Shown: one piece after another, positions 12,201 to 24,915 of the stretch
How positions within the stretch are numbered: the stretch's first letter is position 1
Layout of the letters: the number at the start of each line of letters is the position of its first letter
Origin: Aphelocoma coerulescens
Lineage: Eukaryota; Chordata; Aves; Passeriformes; Corvidae
DNA: 64,000 bases
Assembly (NCBI RefSeq): GCF_041296385.1
Contig: NW_027184085.1
Location: 59,430,109 to 59,494,108, forward strand
Direction: 5' to 3'
Notes under the pieces: model-generated
Told to the model about the DNA's origin: nothing
Databases searched by the model: none
What the model saw: the letters and a program-made list of their open reading frames with translations, nothing else
Program-made: the position numbers and the translations under genes

Positions 12201-13974
12201 GGACATATAAGAGAGAGTTGTGACTTGCATTTGTTTTAGTGCCTGATGACATAGGAGTCAAAATTACTTTTTGTGGTAGAATTCTAGTATTTCTGTCCAA
12301 TCTAAGGCTGTCTTCAGAAACACAAAACAGGAATACAACTGTGCAATTAAAGGCTGTACCAGAGCATACATACAAAAATAGGAAATTAAGATGGCATGTG
12401 AATAACCCTAACGGTAAGACTCTTTGACTTTTAATGTCTCTACTTTGCAGCTGTAACATTTTTAGTGATGGTTTTTTGTGCCTTGGTATATGTGTATTTT
12501 TTTAATCAGAAAAATTTGTAGAACTGCTTAGTAACTGCTACACGAACACTTTCTTTTTCTTGTCTTTACCCATGGAGTGAGGTGACTGGAATGTCTATTT
12601 TTTCTGAGTGTGCCTTGGAGAAATATACACAATGAATTAACAGATTTTGTTTTTGCAGTTAAATCATTCATAAAATTAAAAGCAGGGTACTGAATTTTCT
12701 TTTGATGTGTTTCCGTTGTTTCACATGGCTGTAAGTTTGAACACTGCCTTTTTTACTTTTTTTCCCCTTCTTTTTTGTTATTTTTACCAGTCTGCCTGCT
12801 GCTAATTCTCAGCTTGTGGCAGAGGAACTGAGACATGAACATATGCTCTGAAAGAGAGGCTCTTTCACATTTGTATTTCAGAGAGTTTTGTTGCTCCTTG
12901 AGCCCAATAACCTCACAAATTAATTCCTTTTGCTTGTAGTGACATCTGTTGGTGAGGGCAGAGCTGATTAGCTGAGGGGGTGGCTTCATTGAGGCATTTA
13001 TATGCAGCAGATGTTTCTTCTCTCTTCCCACCATCTTATTTCCAAGAAAGTGGAAACGTTTTTGGAGAATTGATATAAGCCTCGTTTACACAGATAAATT
13101 TAATCCCTAAATCTGGATATCTACCATTGCTGCTAACTATGGTGCCTAAATGACCACTGGGCCAGGGTTATTAATCACTAAGTCTATAAACACAAGAACA
13201 AGCAAAAAATAGATTTATATAATAAAAGGATATTTCTGGCAAGAAAATCCTATTCCTTAGTTACTGTGTGTGCACACAATAATTGCTCCCCATATCCTTG
13301 TAGAACTCTGCACTGAGACAAAGGAAAAAAATATGAAAAGAGATACTTCAAAATTTGAACCATAGGCTTTATTAAACCAAAGAAAACAGTTGCATTCTAA
13401 GAGTATCAACATTTTTACTTTATTGTTTTCTTCTATTATTTTTTTTCCTATGTTTTGTTACTGCACTAAGGAAAAAAATCATATGTTGGCTTCCAAGTAT
13501 TTTTATGTTTATGTTCCGTTGTTGGTTTTAACATTAAAAAAAAATCACTTCTCTATGAACAAAGTCACAAAGTTTCAGAAACTTTCAAAATCTCAGGTAA
13601 TGCTTTTGTATATGCAAGTAACTATATGACAGACAACAGTTGGTTTTTACTTTTGAGACAAAATTGAAATATAAACTCTTGTTTGTCTTGGACCACATCA
13701 TCTTTTTCCATGTCTGAAAAGATACGTTTGCTCCTTTTTCTGTACCCCTTTTGACAGTTACTATTATGGAAATATTTCGGCAACTAATACATGACTGTCT
13801 TTTCAAGGAGCGAGTTTGGGGCATCTTTTGAAAGGAAAATGTTATCTAGGACAGTTTCTTAGCTTCAGTTGTGTGCAGTAAGAATGCCACAGCTTGAGTA
13901 CAGTGAAAAGCATTCGTGTACTTTCATTTATACAAAAATAAAGAGTTGATTCTATTGTGTGTAATTCAACCCAC
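9291..13974. other. Non-coding stretch
   Basis: Mostly unique AT-rich sequence. I see no exon with convincing splice signals and no repeat family. A 93-codon minus-strand frame (12753-13034) is hydrophilic but unassigned. Confidence 0.4.
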
Positions 13975-14016
13975 CAGTGTGGGTTATATATATAACAGTG
14001 TGGGTTATTATATATG
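13975..14016. repeat. 21-bp tandem duplication
   Basis: Two adjacent copies of a unit beginning CAGTGTGGGTTAT, at 13975-13995 and 13996-14016. They differ only in the TA-rich half. Confidence 0.8.
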
Positions 14017-16154
14017 TGTGGTCTTTTTTTAAATGTGATTTTATTATTTCCCTTATAATTTTGATGAGAAGCAATTTCTTGTTTCTGTGATTACAAATGG
14101 TGTAGGACAAGATGTAGAGCAGTGGCAGCCACACATGTTCTGCAGCAGGATGAACACTCTGAGGCTGTGTTTAATAGCCCCAGTCTGTTATTATCTTTCA
14201 TCTCACATGGTAAAGTTGCAGCTTCTAAACACTAGTCAGGTATCTCTAATGGCCCACAGCATACAACATTAAAAAAGTGGGGTAGGAGGTGGGCTAAGGA
14301 ATCAACATCAGATTAACAATTCCCACCATCTCAGGCCTGAGATACTGAGCATGATACTTTCCTCATATCTGAACTCTAGTACATAAGTAAGAGGGCCTGC
14401 ACATGGGAAGAATATGCATGTTCTTTTTACCATGTGCATGTGGTAAACCATGCTGACCACAAAATACAGTTAGACCACTCAAAAGCAGTTGAGATTTTTG
14501 TCAGACTTCTCCATTGTTAAACTCTGTTACAAAAGACTGACATATGTTTTACTCAAAAGTCAAGGGCAGGGGGGCTGTAAGAGTCTATCCATTATTTTAA
14601 GATAGCATGAAAAACAGGTAACTGATGGTATAAAAATCTTACCCTTTAATTTGCTATAGAGAAGTTCAGAGAGATAACACCTCTCCCTAAAACAAAATGC
14701 AAACCAAAAATACTAATCCTCAAATGTGAAAAGTGCTCATCTGTTCTTGTAGAAGATTTTTCCTTAAACAAATTGCACTGATAAATGTTACAACATTGTC
14801 TGATTTAAGTCTCAGTCCACTTGCAGTTATTTGAGCTGTGATCTAACTCAATTGATTTAACTGTAAATGTGTTGGCTGTAGTGGTAGTGGGTGACTTCAG
14901 GATACTAAAGAGATCAAAACCCAACTTCCCTTGCAGCATGGATCTGCTTTAGACATTGCACAACTATTGAAGATGAAAGCTGGCAAAATATGAAAACATG
15001 GTGCCAAGAGAAAGCAGTGTTCTTTATTCATATATGTCCTTTGGGATCCTCTTTATAAAATAATCTGATTCTCTGACAATCATTGTCTACCCCTCCTAAA
15101 CTTAACTGTTAAAATACCTAACAGATGGTCAAATGTACCAGTAAGAGCTGATCCAGATTCTAGGGGGAGGTGTTAGTATAAATGCTAAGGTGTCTAAGTG
15201 TCTGCTGAAATGGGATGTTGACATTCACATTTTCTAAGCAGCCATAGCTATGAGCGGGAAAAAATGTCTACTAACATCACATAAGCATGTCAATAAAAGG
15301 AAATAAAAGTGACAGAAGGTTTGGTAACAGGCTCACCATCAATATATATCATACCTTAATTCATAATATTGTTCAGGACAAATTTCTCATATTTAAAAGT
15401 GCTGTTGATTTTTTCAATATTATCCTCTCCTCATGAAGACAGTTGTCAGGATATTTTCATGGAATTGCTTTTGAGCCATTTAGCCACTGAGGGGCAGGGG
15501 GTGTTTTTATTTTGTCATTTTAAATGTCACCAAAGTTTGACCCCTGGATTTGATAACTTTCATTTACTTACCTACAAGAAGAAACTATCTATTTCTAAGT
15601 AGCTTGGAAACCTCTACTAAAAACTTGATACTATAAATTGAAACCAAAGTTTTGAAAATATTGTGAAGTCATAGATATGGGCATTATGCAGAGTTATTTT
15701 AGCATGTTTTAGTAGACTGGATCAGTATACTCTTCTATGAGGAGTTCCAGAGCTCCTCTCTCTCCCTGTGCTCTTGCTGCAGAGGCTGTTGTCATGGTTT
15801 TGCAGCTACTTGCTGCAAAAAACTTAGGGGATAGTTTGCATGAAATCTTATTGTGAGTGTTCCAAGGCTCTGAACATTCTCCCTCGAAAAGAAGAGTGGT
15901 TTGGTTGGTTTCTTTCAGAGTAGATGTTTGAAAAAAGTATGGTAAACAGGAAAAAAGAGTCATAAATCACTATGTAGCTTAATTTTGTATTTAACACATC
16001 TGAGAATTATGCTGTTACACTTTATTATGTCTTAGTTTATTTGTCTGTTGCTGTGCCTGGCACAGATATACTTTCAATATGAGGACAAATAAAAGAATAA
16101 AAGCAATGGGACTGAAAAAGCTATACAAAGGAGTATCACTCGCTGCTGCTTTGT
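14017..16154. other. Non-coding stretch
   Basis: AT-rich unique sequence. A short inverted repeat (TTTACCA/TGGTAAA) lies near 14426-14447. Nothing else recognisable. Confidence 0.4.
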
Positions 16155-16665
16155 GAACGTTGGGAAGTCTGACTTGTATTTTCAAGACTCCACTACCTTT
16201 CTCAGTTACCCAATACATTCTCTGCAGCTGAAAGAAGCTGGATTCAAAGCCCTTTTCATCCTGTGGGATCATGTACCCCTTTGCTAAACCCTGAGACTCC
16301 AGGCTAGCTGCCAGCACTGTGGCATGAGCTGCAGCCTCCCAAAAACCCTGCCCAAGCTGTGGCTTCTTTCTGCAGCTGGGGGAGCAAAGAGCATGTCCCT
16401 GGGACCACCAGATCCACAGGGAGCTGCTGTCCTCTGCCAGGCGCAGGGTTTCCACTGGAGGACAGGGAACTGGCAACACCTGGGGTCCCTGGTGAGCCCA
16501 GGCAATGCGTGTGTGCTGGTCTGTTGGCTGGTGGTACTGGCTTCTGCTTTCGCAGGCAAAATGTGCAGAACTCCTCGTTTCTGCTGAATCAACCATTGCA
16601 ACACTATTTGCCCATGAGCTGGCTGAGAGAGCTGGGTGTCTGAGGTTCCTTTCACACACAACCGG
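16155..16665. other. GC-rich island of unknown nature
   Basis: This half-kilobase is clearly richer in G and C than its surroundings. It stays open on the minus strand for most of a 214-codon frame (16015-16659), and a second minus frame and two plus frames are also open, as expected for GC-rich DNA poor in stops. The predicted peptides show no domain I recognise. It has few CpG dinucleotides and no clear LTR ends. It could be an old LTR fragment, a decayed retrocopy or a non-coding exon. The sequence alone does not decide. Confidence 0.3.
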
Positions 16666-17031
16666 TTAAGATAACAGGCTGAACAATGAACCCAGAATAA
16701 TCAATGGAAATTGTCAGCATTTTTTTCCAAAGAACTACCACCACCAGAATTCTCAGAATTGAAATTTTTCTATTTTTTTTAAGAGTCTCTTTTTTAGATG
16801 CTTTTATTACTTTTCTTTTTGTTTGTTTCCCCACTAAGAAAAAAAGAAATTGAAAAATCAGTGTTTTCTAGTTGCCTTCCTTCCTTTGTCAGCAGAAAAT
16901 GTAAGCATTACCATTTTTTGAAGCCTAAAAATGTCTTTGACATTTTCAAGATATTTTGAAAGCAAATCCACAGCCCAATTTGGTCTTGTGTCTTACTTAT
17001 AAAATAAAAGTTCACAATCTCAAATTGTGGT
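16666..17031. other. Non-coding stretch
   Basis: AT-rich sequence with T runs. Nothing recognisable. Confidence 0.4.
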
Positions 17032-17096
17032 AATATAATCCCTAAAATATATATTATATATATATAAATATATAATGTATAATATAATCTCTAAAA
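17032..17096. repeat. AT-rich repeat inside a 49-bp duplication
   Basis: A block of the form AATATAATCYCTAAAA occurs at 17032-17047 and again at 17081-17096, period 49. Between them lies a self-complementary TATA-type repeat. Confidence 0.75.
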
Positions 17097-20000
17097 CCAT
17101 AATAATTTCTTTTTATATTACATAGCAGAAAGAGAAAGAGTTGTTGCCATCAAATAATAGACAGATTGAGCAAGAGATGAGTTGATGCATGTCTTTTCCC
17201 CACAGGTCATTTTGACACCAAAACAGACAAGGAGGTGGGAATAAGCCACATTTATAATTTTTTTTTTCCTGATAAGACAATACAGAGATATTTCTGTTGA
17301 CTAAATGTGACCACTTGCTTGAAGAGAGTGAGAGGAAGGGAGCCCTACATAGGACTCATGGACTATGTTGTTGTTCGCTTTTGATGAAAGAGTTCAGCAA
17401 ACAGTGTTGTTTAAGCTTTCCAAGCTGTCAAAATTCATTTTCAAACATCACATTATAGTTTCTATTTCAATTGTATAACTAATAATTCAGTACCCATGTT
17501 AGTTTTTTCAAAGATACATTCTTAAATATAATTGATATAATTTTGCTTTTCGCATTATTTAAGTAGAAAAAGCCAATCATATATTAGTTTTAGCTGTAAA
17601 ATATGCAGTATAATTATGCATGCAATTACAGCATAGTTGAGGAGATACAAGATGTAAAATAGCAGCGGTGCCTAGACTTCAACAATATTGTCAGGCCCAT
17701 CAATCTACACCAAGAAGGGGCTAAGATCTTCTATGGTCACCAGAATAAACTAGTGTTAGAAGAGTTTAAATCCAGCATGAAGTTTTTTCCTTGAGTCATG
17801 AATATTTTTCTCTTAAAAATGTGCATAATGATGATAATATCCTTACTTTCATGAATACTTTTGAAAAAATGTATATTTAACTTAAAACATGCTACTAAAT
17901 TCCATTGTGGCCCATAGGGTGTGAGCAAGTTTTTAGTTTTATTAGGTAATATTTCTCACTTAGGTTGTTTGACACTGTCATCTGACAATTTGTTAACAAG
18001 GAGAGAAAGAAAGAAAAAGAAAAGCTGGTTCTAAAGCTCCCAAGACCAGTAGCTTTCGGTACTTTCAATATACCTTAAATGTCTTGAAGTGGGAAGGCCT
18101 GAAAAACTGAAAAGAATGACACTAAGAAAAAATTAACTTTGTCTTGTACATTCTTTTTGATAAAAGTGCTGTTTTGCAGCTGATTAAGCTATAATTAAAG
18201 TGTTCTATTTGCATTACATATGAACCAGCAGAAAGTTTTCAATACCTGAGTATATTTGGGATGAAAAAATATTACAAATTACACAAATAGACCCAGCAAC
18301 TCAAGAAGTACTGAGGAAGTAAGAGAAAGGCTGCCCTATTTTGGGTCACTCATACAGTTGAAGCAATTCTATTTCCTAGAACAAATTCAAGGCAATGAGG
18401 GCATGAAGCCAACATTACTCCTTTCCTATTAGAGGTGCAAATACTCTCACCTCCAGAATTTCTCCTTTCCTAGACAGGAAATCTTGAAGAAAAAACCCCT
18501 CATGGTAGCTCTACTGAAAACTTCCATTAAAAAAAAAGAAAAGTCAGAAAGGGTATTTGTCTCTGTAATCTTACAAGAACAAGGTTTCTCAGAAAAATGT
18601 TGGCACAATCCAATGAATACACCCACTGTTTATACAGGTGGGCTCCTGCTGCCTTTGGCAGAGAGAGGAGGGACATTCTCTCTCACACCAGTTCTGATGA
18701 CTTTTGGTTCTTTTCAGTAGTTCAGGTTTACTGGGGGAGGAAATTTGAGGATCAGGTCAGGAAACTTTTCTCAATCATTGTGAGAAATAAGATAGACCAT
18801 TTCACAGCCATTCAGGTACTCAGCAACCTTGCTAAGGGAAAACTGCAGAACTGTGAACTATCTGAGTATTAGAGGAACAGTTTTATATGTATTGTGATAA
18901 CATTTAATTGTCAGAAATGTTTCACACATAGCAATAATTCGAATTCCACATAAACTCTTTGTGGCCTTAGGAATAAAGCATGTAGGTCTACAAATCTTTC
19001 TTCTTTCTCTCTCTCTGTGTCACTCTCCTTGTCCTTCCTAACAATTTCCACTTGAAAATTTAGCTGAAGACACTTAGCTCTAAGGATAAAGGGCCAATAG
19101 AGAAATGAGAAAGCATCAAACCTCTTTAAAAAGAAACAATCATTTGACACTTAATCTTAGGCCTTCTAACACATCTGCACAAAGCAGAGTATGCTTACAG
19201 TGCTTTTTATAAATTCATGACCTGGTCCCATTTAATCAGAATTCAGTTTGCTCATTTCCAGGACACATTACTCTTAATAAAGCACTGTGGTTTTGCAATA
19301 TATGTTATTTCCAGCAATCGAGCCTTGGATCAGGCAAACTTGTCCTCTTTCAGTTTCCATATGTTTAGGGCTGGATTCTACTTGCTTTTTGTTTCTTTGC
19401 TTTTCTGAAAAGTATTTCTGGGAAGACAAGAGGTTCTTGAACATGAAAAGACACTTAGGCTGTGCGATTTGTTCAGAAAAGGCAGAAGAGAGCAAAGATT
19501 CAGCAGCTAATGTCATAGCCAAGGTCGATGATATGAACTGGAAGTCTCATTAAATAATAAAGGACAGTGTAAAATGCAATCAGATTCAAAATTACTGGAG
19601 TCATTTATGTACCTGCATAATATATTGCAAATGGACTTTACTGCAGACTCAAATATATTCGTAAATCCTAGAGTAAGGGAGTATAAGATATGCAAAAAAA
19701 ATAATAACGCATGTAATAAACCAACAGAGAAACAGATTTCAAAGAAAGTATAGGAAAAAGCTGTATTTAAAAATATGAGGCTGTAATCTTCAATGAAGGA
19801 AACAGCCAGGAATATTTGTTGTAGAAAGGTTTCACATAATAAATGCTACAAAGGGCATAAAGTTCTTCTCACAAGAATGCAGTTGTCTGTCATATCATCA
19901 TGTCTTCCTTGATTTGGGGTATAACAAAACACTGAGAAACTGGAAGTTATTCATGCTGTGGAAGATGAAGATTTCATAAGGTCTCAATTTCAAGCTTTTG

Positions 20001-22374
20001 GAATGGTAATAGATCCCCATTGCACTTAGCAGTTATATTTCTGCCTTGGAGAAGTTTGCAATCTCAAGTGTAGTAAACCATTAAATTTTATCAAAGGCCC
20101 CCAGGTAACTAGAAAGCAAGATCTTAGATGTGCTTATTGTTTATTTTTCATGTGTGTGATAGGAAAACATATAACCAGAGGGGTAGACTAGTAGCTAAAA
20201 TAATTTGGGACAGTTCCAAATCTACCACTAGAAACTGGCACTAACTTCGCTCTCTGCTGGCATTTGGATTGCAGTCTCTGAAGTGCTGGACAGATTTGCA
20301 TGTGGATTTATGCCACACATGTGTAAGGCTCTTCCACTAGTCATGGGATAGATACCAAAAGAATGTTTTGGAAGGAAGATCCTACAGACTGTTCTATACA
20401 GACACAGGTTATAAGGATATTCTTTCCTTTAAAAATTCAACACTTCATCATTTTAGATGATGATCAGGTGTGATTTCACAAAATGGTTTGCAATTAGAGG
20501 GCTGTAGTCAGGATGAAGTGATAACTTACAAAGAGGGGCAAGGGTTGCAGCCAAGGTTGCATCTTTTAATAGGCCATGGAAAAACCAATAAAATTAAGGC
20601 AAAGAAGAGCAGGCTTGAAAAAATAGAGTAGACTTTACCGATTATTCTGAATAAAGCCATGGTTATTCAGGTAGACACTGGGGGCAAATTATGTGTTCTA
20701 GAGGAAGGATAGCAAAGGAGTCAACAAACACATCAGTGCATGTTTTAGAAAAGATGCAGGAGAACCTTTTTCCTTTATTTGGAAGCCAGAAGCTGTACTT
20801 CTGTGGTTAACCCTATCCAATAGCATCAAGATGCTTTTCCCTAGTTGTTGTTTTTCAAATTGCTTTCAGTTTGAATGCCAAAGAGCAGGATCCAGAATTT
20901 GAACTAATTTAAAAAAACCCCAGCATTTGGTAGGATTATGGCAGGTAGGACACACTGAAGAAATTTGAAGGGGGTTCCTCCAGTTTGGCAGAGGGTTGAG
21001 CTCTACAACCAGCAGCTGGAGCTGAGAACCATTTTGTTTCAAGACTGAAATGAGACTTCTAAGAGAAAAAGCTCTTCTCATACATCAACTTGTTACAGCC
21101 ATCCAGAATTAATTGTTTTCTCTTTGCTTGTTAGATATTAAGTTTCCTCTTTCAAGACCACTTAATCCTCAGTGGAAATCCTCTCTACATTGGCATGGGG
21201 CTTTGTAAGGTGGACATGACTTTTCCTGGATTAGTGATGGAGTCTTGTGCCTCTACGAATCTTATATTTGTTGTTAAAATAAAGTCCTCCTCTGAGACTG
21301 GGAAACGAGCTTGTATTTGATAAATGAATATGGAGACTTTTTTTTTAACTGAAATGCTATTGTAACAACTACTTACTAGACTGGTAGATTAGCTGGGGTC
21401 ATTTTTTTTTGTGCTTCCCTGAAGGTTTACTGGCCACTCCGTTATTTCTCTAAAGCTACTAATAGTTGGGTATATGAATGTAATAAATCAAGTAAGGAAA
21501 TATTCTTGAGGAATTTTTTTTGATGATTCAGAATGAGAATGTATCTGCAGTAAGCTCATGTATACATGAAAAGTTCGTGTGTTTGCTTAGAGTTACATTT
21601 GGTCTTAATTCACCATACTATTAGACAATAAAACTATATTTCTTAGTACTTTTTGGGATGTAACTGTCTTCTTTTTTTTGGTGTTGATGATATTTCATTT
21701 CCTAATTCTTTGATACAATGACTAGAGATGAGCAGTTATGAACGGAAAAATCCCACTCCTTTAAAAATATGTTATTAAATCATTTCATTCTTGGGTTATG
21801 CTGGTTATATTTTGGCTAAATATTTTTTAGGCCCGTAGTAAATGTTTCTTTTCTTGTAAAGACTTTTTTCCCCCCTTTTTAATAATGGTAAGATTTACTA
21901 AGATTTAACTGTCTGAATCAGTTTTATAACCATATCAATTCAAGACAAAAAAGTAAAATAATAATGGTCTCAGCTTTTCAAATATAGTGTTACATCTCTG
22001 GCATCTGTTCAAGTTCAGAAGCACTAATGAAAGAAGTGGTTCAAACTGCAAACAAGAAGTGTATTTTGTTGCAAAAACTATGAACAATCATTCTGGTAAC
22101 CTTCAGCTCCTAGGAAGTGGCAAAGTGAGTAATACTTAATAATTCTAAAAAGTAATTTTAGGATCTAAACATTATTTTTGCTGTTTAATTTACTCTTATT
22201 TTAACAAGTGAATTGAGTGTTCTACTGCACAATTACCATAAATTCTTGTTAGAATAAATTAAGCACAAAAATACATTTTTTGAAAATATGATAAAGATTG
22301 TGTTGACACAATTACAAATGGCAAGTGTCTCAAAATCTACAAGGATAGTAACTCAAAATGTTTTAACTCAAAAT
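17097..22374. other. Long non-coding stretch
   Basis: More than 5 kb of mostly unique AT-rich DNA. No repeat family, RNA gene or well bounded exon is visible to me. Open frames here are short and lack family signatures. Confidence 0.4.
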
Positions 22375-22795
22375 GTACAAGGACAGACATAGGGAACTAG
22401 AGTTGTTTAGTCTAGAGGAAGGAAAGGAGGCTCAGGGGGAATCTTATCACTCTCTACAATTACCTGAAAGGACATTCTAGCCAGGTGGAGGTTGGTCCCT
22501 GCTCCCAGATTACAAGTCATAGGATAAGAGAAAATGCCTTCAAGTTGCACCTGAGGGGTTTAGATTGGCTTTTAGTATAAATATCTTCAGTGAAAGGCCT
22601 TTGTAAAGCATTGTAACAGTCTGCCCAGGAAAGTGGCAGAGTCACCATCCCTGGTTGTATTTAAAAGATGTGAAGATGTGGCACTGAGAAACATGGTTTA
22701 GTGCTGGACTTGGCAGTGCTGGGCTAACGGTGCTGGACTTGATGATTACAGGTCTTTTCCAACCTAAATCATTGTGTGACTCTATGTTTTCTGAG
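22375..22795 (+). mobile_element. CR1 LINE 3' fragment
   Basis: Plus-strand CR1 tail. It opens with a GGACAGACATAGGGAACTAG-like block and contains the moderately preserved GGTTTAGATTGGCTTTTAGT segment, then GGACTTGATGATTACAGG and TTTTCCAACCTAAATCATTG at the 3' end. Short indels and substitutions throughout mark it as old. It has no open frame. Confidence 0.9.
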
Positions 22796-24125
22796 TGACC
22801 ATTGCTTTTAGAACTAGACACATAGATGGAAAAAACTGTGTGAATGAATGTTCTTTTGGTCAGCATAGGGTTTGTGTCCATGATGTTTGAAGAAGAAAGG
22901 TGTTGGTAAGCTTATTCATGGTAAAGCAGAAGGAAAAACTTGAGCATGGGTGCTCCACTTAAGAAATAATTTGACCACTATCTAGTACTAGCTCTGAAAC
23001 TGGATTTCCATGTAAATTGCTTTTAGGTATACTTATTTTAAATTATAATAAACTACCTGTAGCAAAATAGAGAACAAACTAAAAACCAGTAAGAAATTTT
23101 AATTCAAAACAAGAGTAAGAAATTCTTCATGAACGTTAAGATTCTGATTTTTGATTTATCAATAACGGTTTCCAGTTCCTCAGCTCTCATAAAACTCTTT
23201 CCTCTGACCTCAAATTGCCAGGATCTCTTTGCAGCTAGACTTTTTGATTCTTGTAGGGCTTGTAGGGATCTTGTAGTTAGGAATATTACTGTGTTTTGTT
23301 TAGAATGTCAGATTTACAGGCCTTAAGTTGTCAGAAACAGTGTTAAAAGTTTCCAGAAGGTTCCGTGTTCCTGAGCTGTAAATCAGCATGATTTCACAGA
23401 AATCACCATTATGTTTTTTCTTCAGTTTGTTTTTTATGGTTTTGTCGTCTTGGTTTGGGTTGGGTTTTTTTACAAGCTATCTTTCAGCAATGAAAGACAG
23501 ATAGATCCAAACTCTGTGTACCAGCTACCAGGGACCACCTCAGTACACCCAGTATGACTTAATAAAAAAAAAACAAACTATAACTGAAACAAGCTTAAGT
23601 CATTGATCTGTCCACAGTGTTCTCTGCTGTACAAAGTAGCATCACTCTGTTGAAATTGATGAAGCACTGACAATTTACATCAGCCAGTGACATTCACCCT
23701 GTATAAATGTCTATGTATATTAAGAGATTAGGAGAAATCCCACATTTAGTGGCTGTAGCTGGTTTTTATTGTTTAACCAGAATCACCTTCCTATTTGAGC
23801 TTGTCGGTGAAAGGAACTGATCAAAGTCTTAGTCTATGACTTCTTAAAGACCTACAGCTCTCACTCCCCACATGGTTGTCTTTTAAACCCTTGTGAACTG
23901 TGTCAAGAACTCATGACAGCTAATTCTATTTTGTTGATTTTATTCCTGTCATTAGTAAGTAGTTGTGGGATATTTATTTTGAAATATTGTTCCTTGATAT
24001 GAAACAGAGTTCTAGTCCACAGAAAGGGACTTCTTGAGAGTAAGGTGAATACGAGTCATCAGAGACCCTTGAGATGATGACGACCAAACATACATATTAG
24101 CAAGAATACAAACAGTGGGTGACAG
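22796..24125. other. Non-coding stretch
   Basis: Unique AT-rich sequence with a small G/T-rich tract at 23421-23472. No gene seen. Confidence 0.4.
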
Positions 24126-24250
24126 AAACCATAGAACAGCCCAGCTTGAAAGGGACTTCAGAAGATCAGGTACAACTTTTCATGGGGAAGGGAGCCTAGG
24201 TGAGATTATCTGCCACCCTATTCAACTGAGTCTTGAAAAACTCTAGCAAT
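24126..24250 (-). mobile_element. CR1 LINE 3' end, short old fragment
   Basis: Reads as a reversed CR1 terminus: CCATAGAACAGCCCAGCTTG, GGGACTTCAGAAGATCAGG, then the GGGAGCCTAGGTGAGATTAT and AACTGAGTCTTGAAAAACTC blocks. Only about 125 bp can be recognised. A GTCCTTTGAGGAGAGGTTGA segment at 24296-24315 may be part of another CR1 piece in the opposite direction, but it is too short to call. Confidence 0.75.
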
Positions 24251-24855
24251 AGTCAGACAGAAAAAAATAAGAATGGTAAAGGTTTAGGAAATATGTCCTT
24301 TGAGGAGAGGTTGATGGATGTTTTTTATAATTTACTGAAACTAAAACCTAACAGAGAAGTCCATGATGAAGTATATTGTGACAATATTCCAGTATGGAAA
24401 TAATGGTCCCAGAATGCTCAATTGTTTTCTGAGAAGAAAGATAGAAGTTACAGGCTTAATTTACAGCTTAGGCCTTACAAATACCCAGCTCTTAAAAGGC
24501 GAAACAGGCACAGGATATCCAGAAATTGTGGATGTCTTCTACTGAAAAATTTTAACAAAAATTTTGACAAATCTGTGCAGTGGGTTATGCACATAAAAGT
24601 GAATGATGTTTCAGGTTGTCTTGTTCTGGTCTTCATGTTCCTCTCAGCCCCCCATGGTTTTGATTATGTCCTTTCCCATGACATGCTCTGTGGAAACTGT
24701 CTATACTCAGAATAGTCATGCAGCCAACAGGCACATATAATTACTATGTATCTTGATGATAAAATTATAAATATCAATGCAGAGTTTACTAATTTCATAA
24801 AGATTTTAATAACTGCCCAGACTTAATCTGACTTTACTACTCCAATGTCTAGTAA
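24251..24855. other. Non-coding stretch
   Basis: AT-rich sequence with two overlapping chance-like frames (24363-24545 and 24422-24715). No family recognised. Confidence 0.4.
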
Positions 24856-24915
24856 ATCTAGCAAGGTTTCAGCATCAGTGAAAGCATCTAGCAAGGCCAC
24901 AGCATCAGTGGCCAC
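24856..24915. repeat. 30-bp tandem duplication
   Basis: Two adjacent copies of a 30-bp unit starting ATCTAGCAAGG and sharing CAGCATCAGTG, at 24856-24885 and 24886-24915. They have diverged at several positions. Confidence 0.85.

Noticed and set aside
24280..24320. Plus-strand CR1 piece facing the minus-strand fragment at 24126
   Set aside because: Only about 20 bases (GTCCTTTGAGGAGAGG and neighbours) resemble CR1, too few to call.
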